From Chlamydiota bacterium (GTDB taxonomy: Bacteria; Auribacterota; UBA3054; B51-G9), in the NCBI GenBank assembly GCA_003648225.1, contig QMOL01000229.1, positions 1 to 5,179 on the forward strand: a DNA stretch of 5,179 bases, in the 5' to 3' direction. The notes under the pieces are model-generated. The model had not been told where the DNA came from. It saw only the letters and a program-made list of their open reading frames with translations, and searched no databases. Of this stretch, positions 1-5,179 are shown one piece after another (the first letter of the stretch is position 1; the number at the start of each line of letters is the position of its first letter). The position numbers and the translations under genes were made by a program.

Positions 1-874
1 CAAGAAAATTTACGATTTCCTTAATGTAAAACTAACATTTACCAGTTCTGTTGCTCTTTCGATTATTGATTCATCTTATGATTTATCTCGTCGGGTTAAC
101 CTACATTATTTATATCCGTTCAGTTTTCGTGAATATTTATTTTTCAAGTTTGACAAAAAAGTGCCATGTATTACTCTGGAAGATATTTTTAACGACAAAA
201 TTTCATCGGAACTTTTAAAACTCGATGTTCATTTTGATAAATATCTTTCCGGAGGACTCATGCCTTTCACTTTAGATGAACCTGATTTCATGCCATTAAT
301 GAGCAATATTTTAAACAAGATTATTCAAAAAGACATTCCGTCATTTGCATCGATAAAAATTGAAGAAATAAATAAAATTAAAAAAGTTGTAAAATTTATT
401 GGAAAATCTGAAGTTGATGGTTTAAATTTCTCTTCCGTCGCAAAAAACATTGGTATTACAAAATATAAAGCGGAATCATATATAAATCTTCTTAACAAAT
501 CTTTTATATTAAATCCTGTGTTTCCTGCCGGTACAAATGTTTTGCGTGAACCCAAAATTCTTATGTTTCTTCCTTACAGACTTTTGTACAAAGATTTTGT
601 AGATTCGATAGGTGGATTAAGAGAAGATTTCTTTTGCGAAGCAATGCTCGCTGCAAATATTCCTTTCAATTATTTAAAAACCACTCGGGGAGCTAAAACG
701 CCTGATTATTATATTCAATATAATGATGAAAAAATCGTTGTGGAAGTTGGCGGTAAGAGCAAGGGGCGCGAACAGTTCAAAGGAATTACCGACAAAAAGA
801 AATTTATTTTCTCTCATTCATCTACTATTGATAAAAACCGCCGCCCTTTGTTTTTACTGGGGCTATTAAATTAA
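1..874 (+). CDS. AAA_14/DUF4143-type ATPase, C-terminal part (5' end outside window)
   Basis: The frame is open from base 2 to the TAA at 872-874, giving 290 visible residues; family members are usually about 380-450, so the N-terminus with Walker A and B lies upstream. A GTG at 161 could be called as a start, but the residues before it are clearly family sequence: FTSS (sensor-1-like, visible residues about 13-16), DLSRRV (arginine-finger region, about 27-32) and YPFSFREYL (about 38-46). Next come YLSGGLMPF (81-89), a winged-helix-like stretch (about 125-170, SSVAKNIGITKYKAESYINLL) and a C-terminal PD-(D/E)XK-like fold: E213, PD at 234-235, then EVGGK (248-252). Family knowledge: these proteins pair an ATPase with a DUF4143 nuclease-like domain; most have no known function and some are thought to be mobile or defence-associated. 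Substrate and activity cannot be told from the sequence. The gene converges on the lipoprotein gene. Family call is firm, function is open. Confidence 0.88.
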   Translation, partial: KKIYDFLNVKLTFTSSVALSIIDSSYDLSRRVNLHYLYPFSFREYLFFKFDKKVPCITLEDIFNDKISSELLKLDVHFDKYLSGGLMPFTLDEPDFMPLMSNILNKIIQKDIPSFASIKIEEINKIKKVVKFIGKSEVDGLNFSSVAKNIGITKYKAESYINLLNKSFILNPVFPAGTNVLREPKILMFLPYRLLYKDFVDSIGGLREDFFCEAMLAANIPFNYLKTTRGAKTPDYYIQYNDEKIVVEVGGKSKGREQFKGITDKKKFIFSHSSTIDKNRRPLFLLGLLN

Positions 875-901
875 ATTGATTTTTCAGAATTTTATTTTTT
901 T
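873..901 (+). terminator. Weak candidate terminator of the ATPase gene
   Basis: Arms AAATT (873-877) and AATTT (888-892) flank a 10-base loop and are followed by an A and seven T (895-901). The stem is only 5 bp and all A/T, so this is a weak call. It overlaps the ATPase stop codon and extends into the 3' end of the converging lipoprotein gene, as the 9-base gap would require. Confidence 0.25.
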
Positions 902-3900
902 AGTTTCACCTGCATTGATTGTTGTTTCAACTGTGATGTTTGTTCTGCTATCTTTACTCCAACAAAAAGCATACAGCATATATTCTCCCGCTTGAATATT
1001 AGATATCGTTTCATTTTTTTTGTTTTTTAATGGCAAACTTGCGACCGGAGCTTTTATATCACCGAACTTTCTAATCAAAGTTATTAACCAGTTATCATTA
1101 AACGGCATTTCAAGGGCGAACGAGGAATTCCCTGATTTGAAATTGATAGAGTTATCGTTTGATGATCTTAAATCAACTACTGCTGCAACTTTTCTTTTTA
1201 TGCACGAAACCACATATTTCCCCGGTAATACTTTAGTTTCAAATTTCCCGTTGGTTACTTTAATTTCATTTTGTATCATCTTATTTTCAGAGAAAAATAA
1301 TATTTTCTCATTGTCTAAAGGCACATCATCCAATGTTACAGTTCCTGAAATTGAATCTGCTGTGTCCGGAGTCAAAACCTCTAAGTTAGGCACTATGAAA
1401 TTTTCACCTGCAGTTACTTCAAATGGTTCTGAACGAACATTGTTTAGTTCATTAAACGCCATCACTGCATATTCACCCGGAGAAATATTTTTAAATTCAT
1501 AAGTCCCATCGGATGCTTTACTTTCAGTTCCGCCGTAACTTCTACCCATTTGCATTTTCATAAGTGTCAAACTTACGCGGACAGGTTCATTATTTTTATC
1601 GACAACTTTTCCCGAAACTGTTGCGGCTTTGTTTATTAGAATTATATCACCAAGATTAAAAGAGTTTATATCGGAAGGATTAATTTCTCTTTCTTCAGCA
1701 GCATAACCGTCAGCGGAAACAAAAACTTTGAATGTTCTCTTATAATACGAATTGTCCGCATTAAATACAGTGGAAAAACTCCCGTCATCAGAATGAATTT
1801 TTTTGTCGTTGTGCTCGCCTACACTAACATAGAATTTTGATGCCGGTGTGTCAAGATTTTCAATAAAAACCTTTCCGGTAATTTGTTTAGGTTTTGGAAG
1901 TATCCATTCAATATCTTCGCTTCCCGCAAGAACATTTGTTGAATAACTAATGTCATTATTCCAAATTAGTAATAGAAGCGGGCTCCCTTTTTTAACGCCT
2001 AATCCTGCAATTTCAAAATAACCGAGATAATCGGTTTCTATATTATCTTTTTTCTCACCTGCGTGTGCATAAATATATTTATCAACAACGGGTGTCATAT
2101 CATAATTATAAACAAATCCCGCTACATCAGCTTTTCTTTCAGGATTGATCTTCAAAATTATTTCAGATTTTTTTCCTGATATAATTTCAATGTCATTTGT
2201 TACCGCTATTTTATTATCCAACGTTTGAGCCGTTAAAGACAATTTCATTTCTTTATTTACATCCCACATTTGTAAGTTATACCAGTCCTCTTGATTTCTT
2301 AAATTAACATGATCGCTTCCGCGGCTCCCTCCGCTTTCATAACTTACATTATATTTTAATTCATAACGGGTAACGGGAATTCCATTTTCATCAATCAGTT
2401 TAATTTTCACCTCCGGTGCCGCTTTCATTATAAAATTAAATATTGTAACTTCTCCGGGATTAGTTTTAATTTTAACTTTCCTGTTTTCTCTCGGTAAAAT
2501 ATATTTAGGGTTACCGTATGTCTGAGCTAAACAATATGTTTCCGGTGCTGCCGCATTTGATACAACATAAATTCCTTCTTCATTTGAAGCAAACTGCGTT
2601 TTCGCATTATATCCGTTTTTCGTCTCTCCATATCTTTCACGAGAGTACGGCATAAAATAAGCATTGACTCCCGAAATAGGATTATCGTCTTCATCAGTTA
2701 TTTTACCGGTAATAATCCCTGTTTCTTTTAAATATAATTCTATTAACTTATTATCTTTATTATTTATAGAAAGATATAGCCTGATTTGCGCGTAACCGGG
2801 TTCCTTTATTTCTAAAGTTGTTCTATAAACAGGCAATTTAATTTCAAATTTTCCGTTTTCATCGGTTGTGATAATGCGTTCTTCACGTTTCCGTTTATAC
2901 AGCACAAATTTTATTTTTATTCCTTCTGCCGGCTCGTCTGTTTTCTCATATTTAACAATTCCTTTTATTGTTCGATAATTATTTGTCGGAAATGTGAATA
3001 CATATCTGTTTTCCTCATCTGAATATAAAACTACATTTGACGATAAGTCATCACCGTAATCTGCTGTGAGCAACAATTTATTGTGCCCTTCAACTAAACC
3101 GAACACTTCAAAATTCCCCTCTTCATCAGGTTTCATTTTTGCGTGAATATGTCCTATTTGTGATTTTTCGTAAAGACCGCGCGGAGTCGCTCGAAAATAT
3201 ACATTCGTTATCGGCGTACCGTCAGCTCTAACTGCTCTACCGTAAAGTTTTACTCCTTCTAGTAAATTAACATGAATAGTTTTGTTTGTTCCGTCAAGTG
3301 TATCAAAATAATCGGAATAGGATTTTGCAAAGTCTCCAAAAATAACAAGAATTTTCATTCTTTTTAGTCCCGATTTTATAGGTGGAAAAATTATCTTGTT
3401 GTTTTCACAAACGGTTGACCGGGCAGCAAAAAGATTCTGACGGTCTTTATATAAATCGGAAGTTATCTTCGCGAAAACATTTTCATTATCTTCATCTATT
3501 TTTTTGTTGGAAATGAGTTCAGCGGTAATTATTATTCCCTCTTCATCAAGATTGAGTTCAACACTAATCGGAGAATTACCCGGCGTGAGATTATTTGTAT
3601 AAAATGTTGCAAGCGCGTAATTATCTTTCTGTGCGATTACGCTGAAATATTTCCACTTCACCGGAACAGAAATTTCCGCATTGCCGTCTTCATCGGTTTC
3701 TGCGGTCCACCAGCTCAATTTTCTTGTTGGTTTTTTTATTTTAACGATAGCGTTTACCGCCCGTTGACCTTTTTCAAAAACTTTTATCAAAACAGGTCGT
3801 GTGTCATCATTTTTTAACTTGGGTAATCTTGAACTTTTTATTGGGGAATGCTTTTTAACGGCGGGTTTCGCGATTTGTTTTGTTTCGAACGGCAGTTTGA

Positions 3901-3994
3901 TTTCATCAGCGTTTTCCTTTTTCCCGCAGGCGGAGAAAAATATAAGTGTGAACGCTAATCCAAAAATGACAGAATAATTTTTAAAAAATTTCAT
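884..3994 (-). CDS. Giant lipoprotein of tandem carboxypeptidase-regulatory-like beta-sandwich modules
   Basis: Predicted 1,036-residue envelope lipoprotein. The ATG at 3994 is chosen because it puts a classical lipoprotein signal at the N-terminus: K2/K5, a hydrophobic core (8-19) and lipobox FSAC with Cys23. The frame stays open to a TTG at 4078, but that start would add 28 polar residues ahead of the signal and lies in a hairpin. After a Lys/Pro-rich linker (about 24-65) come roughly ten modules of 80-100 residues. Many open with a G-[KTR]-[VI]-x-D/N-P type strand and turn, for example LYGRAVRADGTP (250-261), ITGKITDEDDNP (428-439), ITGKVFIENLDTP (705-717), VSGKVVDKNNEP (793-804) and ISGTVTLDDVP (882-892). 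Most contain a D-E-D-G-x-F type turn. This pattern is typical of CarboxypepD_reg/CNA-B-like folds. No catalytic domain is visible, so a structural, binding or adhesion role at the cell surface is inferred. It ends at TGA 884-886, nine bases from the converging ATPase gene. Ligand unknown. Confidence 0.87.
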   Translation of the reverse strand: MKFFKNYSVIFGLAFTLIFFSACGKKENADEIKLPFETKQIAKPAVKKHSPIKSSRLPKLKNDDTRPVLIKVFEKGQRAVNAIVKIKKPTRKLSWWTAETDEDGNAEISVPVKWKYFSVIAQKDNYALATFYTNNLTPGNSPISVELNLDEEGIIITAELISNKKIDEDNENVFAKITSDLYKDRQNLFAARSTVCENNKIIFPPIKSGLKRMKILVIFGDFAKSYSDYFDTLDGTNKTIHVNLLEGVKLYGRAVRADGTPITNVYFRATPRGLYEKSQIGHIHAKMKPDEEGNFEVFGLVEGHNKLLLTADYGDDLSSNVVLYSDEENRYVFTFPTNNYRTIKGIVKYEKTDEPAEGIKIKFVLYKRKREERIITTDENGKFEIKLPVYRTTLEIKEPGYAQIRLYLSINNKDNKLIELYLKETGIITGKITDEDDNPISGVNAYFMPYSRERYGETKNGYNAKTQFASNEEGIYVVSNAAAPETYCLAQTYGNPKYILPRENRKVKIKTNPGEVTIFNFIMKAAPEVKIKLIDENGIPVTRYELKYNVSYESGGSRGSDHVNLRNQEDWYNLQMWDVNKEMKLSLTAQTLDNKIAVTNDIEIISGKKSEIILKINPERKADVAGFVYNYDMTPVVDKYIYAHAGEKKDNIETDYLGYFEIAGLGVKKGSPLLLLIWNNDISYSTNVLAGSEDIEWILPKPKQITGKVFIENLDTPASKFYVSVGEHNDKKIHSDDGSFSTVFNADNSYYKRTFKVFVSADGYAAEEREINPSDINSFNLGDIILINKAATVSGKVVDKNNEPVRVSLTLMKMQMGRSYGGTESKASDGTYEFKNISPGEYAVMAFNELNNVRSEPFEVTAGENFIVPNLEVLTPDTADSISGTVTLDDVPLDNEKILFFSENKMIQNEIKVTNGKFETKVLPGKYVVSCIKRKVAAVVDLRSSNDNSINFKSGNSSFALEMPFNDNWLITLIRKFGDIKAPVASLPLKNKKNETISNIQAGEYMLYAFCWSKDSRTNITVETTINAGETKKIKF
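3926..3994 (-). other. Lipoprotein signal peptide with lipobox Cys23
   Basis: Residues 1-23 read MKFFKNY, then a hydrophobic stretch, then FFSAC. Basic n-region, hydrophobic h-region and an S-A-C lipobox fit signal peptidase II processing, with lipid attachment at Cys23 (codon 3926-3928). Position -3 is Phe rather than the commoner Leu, which is tolerated. The mature protein begins CGKKENADE; there is no Asp at +2, so the E. coli inner-membrane retention signal is absent and outer-membrane placement is plausible, although that rule may not hold outside Proteobacteria. Confidence 0.85.
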
Positions 3995-4024
3995 TTTTGT
4001 TTGTTTCGTTGAAGTTTCAAGTAA

Positions 4025-4055
4025 AATATATCCGGAATCTGTATTCCAATACCAA
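4025..4055 (-). promoter_or_regulatory. Candidate promoter of the lipoprotein gene
   Basis: Read on the minus strand, TTGGTA (4055-4050) and TATATT (4030-4025) are separated by 19 bases. This is long for a sigma-70 promoter but close to the spacing of Bacteroidota promoters (TTTG, about 19 bases, TAnnTTTG). Transcription would begin near 4018, leaving a leader of about 24 bases before the ATG at 3994. That leader is A-rich (AACGAAACAAACAAAA) with no Shine-Dalgarno motif. Motif matches are partial, so the call is tentative; its place just after a likely terminator adds some support. Confidence 0.35.
4034..4047. repeat. Small perfect dyad between the candidate -35 and -10 boxes
   Basis: GGAAT (4034-4038) and ATTCC (4043-4047) form a perfect 5-bp inverted repeat around a 4-base centre (CTGT). 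It lies inside the spacer of the proposed lipoprotein promoter, where a repressor operator could sit. A 5-bp dyad can occur by chance in AT-rich DNA. Confidence 0.3.
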
Positions 4056-4088
4056 GAAAATAAATTGAATTTTTCCAAAATTCAATTT
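4054..4088 (-). terminator. Probable intrinsic terminator downstream of the peptidase gene
   Basis: A perfect 12-bp inverted repeat (4062-4073 with 4077-4088) closes a 3-base loop. On the minus strand the stem is followed by AUUUUCUU, a U-rich run, while the plus-strand side is followed by CCTCAGC, so it would act on minus-strand transcription. The stem has a single G-C pair and is weaker than a typical terminator stem, but its length and perfection are unlikely by chance. It stands 40 bases past the peptidase stop codon and just before the proposed lipoprotein promoter. Confidence 0.5.
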
Positions 4089-4093
4089 CCTCA

Positions 4094-4127
4094 GCGGTGC
4101 CTAAAACTAATGAAACACCGGCACCGC
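4094..4127 (-). repeat. GC-rich 8-bp hairpin directly after the peptidase stop codon
   Basis: GCGGTGCC (4094-4101) and GGCACCGC (4120-4127) are perfect inverted repeats around an 18-base loop. The stem begins one base after the peptidase TAA (4129-4131). In the peptidase mRNA it is followed by UGAGGAAAUUG, not a U-tract, so it is not a complete intrinsic terminator by itself. It may stabilise the 3' end or act with the AT-rich hairpin six bases further on. A second CACCG at 4116-4120 offers an alternative partner for CGGTG at 4095-4099. Confidence 0.6.
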
Positions 4128-4128
4128 C

Positions 4129-5179
4129 TTACCACTTAATGACGTACATTCCGCCCATGCTTATTGCGTCAACTTCTTCTTCAGTCATCCATCGTTCGTT
4201 AAATTTTTTGCCCCAAGAATCACTTGTAGCGATTTCGCGTGTTTTTTTGTTGTACCCGATAATCATGCAGACATGCGCGCCGTCATAATTTTCTTTTAAT
4301 TTTTTTGCTGCGGAACGGTATGGTCTCAATTTTTTTTTCCATTCGGAAAAGTCTGTTGATTTTTTTCTTTCTTCAGTTCTTTCGTTGATCTTCTTTACAT
4401 AAAATTCTTTGCTGACATAAACAGGCCACATAATCGGAACACCGCGGTCGATATACTCATCAATATATTTGATAAGCGCTCTTCTTTTATCATATTTCAA
4501 TCTTCTGTAATTCTTTTCTACCAGCCGGGTAACATTTTTAACCATTTTATTTATTGAAGTGCCTCCACCAACGCCTGTATTGCCTGCCATAGCGAGTAAA
4601 TACATATCCATAGGAATCCCGATATAATTAAAGTATCTTGCCCATGTGGCGGGAACGCAATAACCTTTTGGTCCCTGATCAATCATTGGAATATTTTTAA
4701 TAATGACATCTCCGTTTTCTCTGTGAACAAGAGATGATTGCATTCTTTCCTTAACATCTTCATCGGATAAGTGTTTTGTTTTTCCAAATGCGTCGGCAAC
4801 TTTTGTCGGAACAATTTTTACCGCTACATATTCGTTCAACGGTGCGGAAAGCAAGATTGCATGACCTTTAACGTCCCATCGTTTTACGGTTTCAACTGTA
4901 TTTTTATCTCCTTCACCGAAAGACTGAATTTTAGGTTTTCGCAGTAAAGAGGTTAGTTTTTTCTCAATGTTTATTGTTGCTTGAGATATCTTCGATTGAT
5001 AAGTTGAAAACGCCTCCTGTTGAAGTGTATTGTCGTTGTTTACATCGTGAGCCAGTCCTTCAAGGTCGCCTTTATTGGCGAAAACGATTGAGACTTCAGT
5101 AATATTTGCTGTAGAGCCAAAAAGAGCAAAAGAATAGCACGGTTCATCAAGCACTTTTGATTTTCCGCCGGTGTAAGCG
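4129..5179 (-). CDS. Papain-like C39-type cysteine peptidase (N-terminus outside window)
   Basis: Stop is TAA at 4129-4131. A GTG at 5154 is a possible start, but the frame stays open to the window edge, and the residues before the GTG (AYTGGKSK) run smoothly into a conserved-looking domain (PCYSFALFGSTANITEVSIVFANKGD region), so the true start is probably upstream. Counting from that GTG, the peptidase domain spans about 150-341: DQGPKGYCVPATWAR places the oxyanion Gln160 and nucleophile Cys166, GAHVCMIIGY gives His294, and IATSDSWGKKF gives Asp312, a complete Cys-His-Asp set. A Gly-rich AGNTGVGGGTS loop (190-200) follows the nucleophile helix. The family is peptidase C39-like/C39_2. There is no ABC-transporter part in the visible sequence, so it is not an evident bacteriocin exporter. 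The N-terminal region (1-130) is of unknown function. Substrate and cellular location are unknown because any signal peptide would lie outside the window. A highly charged Lys/Glu insert (about 250-290) precedes the His motif. Confidence 0.85.
   Translation of the reverse strand, partial: AYTGGKSKVLDEPCYSFALFGSTANITEVSIVFANKGDLEGLAHDVNNDNTLQQEAFSTYQSKISQATINIEKKLTSLLRKPKIQSFGEGDKNTVETVKRWDVKGHAILLSAPLNEYVAVKIVPTKVADAFGKTKHLSDEDVKERMQSSLVHRENGDVIIKNIPMIDQGPKGYCVPATWARYFNYIGIPMDMYLLAMAGNTGVGGGTSINKMVKNVTRLVEKNYRRLKYDKRRALIKYIDEYIDRGVPIMWPVYVSKEFYVKKINERTEERKKSTDFSEWKKKLRPYRSAAKKLKENYDGAHVCMIIGYNKKTREIATSDSWGKKFNERWMTEEEVDAISMGGMYVIKW

Noticed and set aside
161..163. GTG as the start of a short independent gene
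   Set aside because: The frame continues upstream to the window edge with recognisable ATPase sequence (SRRV, PFSFREYL), so this is an internal Val codon of a gene cut by the window.
325..555. 76-codon minus-strand open frame inside the ATPase gene
   Set aside because: It is antisense to conserved ATPase/DUF4143 sequence and has no ribosome binding site or recognisable motif.
1..874. Reading the ATPase as part of a defence or toxin-antitoxin system
   Set aside because: AAA/DUF4143 proteins are widespread and mostly uncharacterised. No partner gene follows on the same strand, and the upstream side is not visible.
1020..1502. 160-codon open frame on the plus strand
   Set aside because: It lies entirely antisense to the lipoprotein gene, whose signal peptide and repeated modules show that the minus frame is the real one. 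The product has no recognisable motif.
884..3994. Many T-runs on the plus strand that look like terminators
   Set aside because: They are the complement of AAA lysine codons in the lipoprotein gene and lack adjacent stems.
4097..4288. 63-codon plus-strand open frame over the peptidase 3' end
   Set aside because: It is antisense to the conserved His and Asp motifs of the peptidase, has no ribosome binding site, and its start is in the loop-side arm of the GC-rich hairpin.
5152..5154. GTG as the true start of the peptidase gene
   Set aside because: The frame is open to the window edge, and the residues on both sides of this Val look like one continuous domain. No signal peptide or clear ribosome binding site begins here, although the upstream sequence is too short to be certain.

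Overview
The window is AT-rich (about one third G+C, judged by eye) and bacterial. It holds three protein-coding genes, two of them cut by the window edges. A lipoprotein signal peptide with an N-terminal lipobox on a very large modular protein suggests a Gram-negative-type envelope. The set of genes (AAA/DUF4143 ATPase, giant lipoprotein of carboxypeptidase-regulatory-like modules, stand-alone C39-like cysteine peptidase) and the weak Shine-Dalgarno signals fit an AT-rich member of the PVC group (Lentisphaerota/Kiritimatiellota) or of the Bacteroidota. This placement is a guess from general familiarity; no marker gene settles it.

Layout. Positions 1-874 (+) are the C-terminal two thirds or so of an ATPase of the AAA_14/DUF4143 type; its P-loop lies before the window. 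It converges, with only 9 bases between stop codons, on a 1,036-residue predicted lipoprotein at 884-3994 (-), built from about ten tandem beta-sandwich modules. A 134-base intergenic region (3995-4128) separates it from the stop codon of the upstream gene on the same strand, a papain-like C39-type peptidase (4129 to beyond 5179, -), whose N-terminus is outside the window.

The 134-base region is densely structured. Reading along the minus strand from the peptidase stop codon it holds an 8-bp GC-rich hairpin, a perfect 12-bp AT-rich hairpin followed by a U-rich run (probable terminator), a candidate promoter with a small dyad between its two boxes, and then the lipoprotein start. This suggests that the peptidase and the lipoprotein are separate transcription units despite their shared direction.

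I see no RNA genes, insertion sequences, CRISPR arrays, phage genes or attachment sites. The three genes are not an evident pathway. The lipoprotein and peptidase may both act in the envelope, but adjacency is the only evidence for a link. I found no convincing new system here; the points most worth a second look are the large modular lipoprotein and the structured intergenic region.
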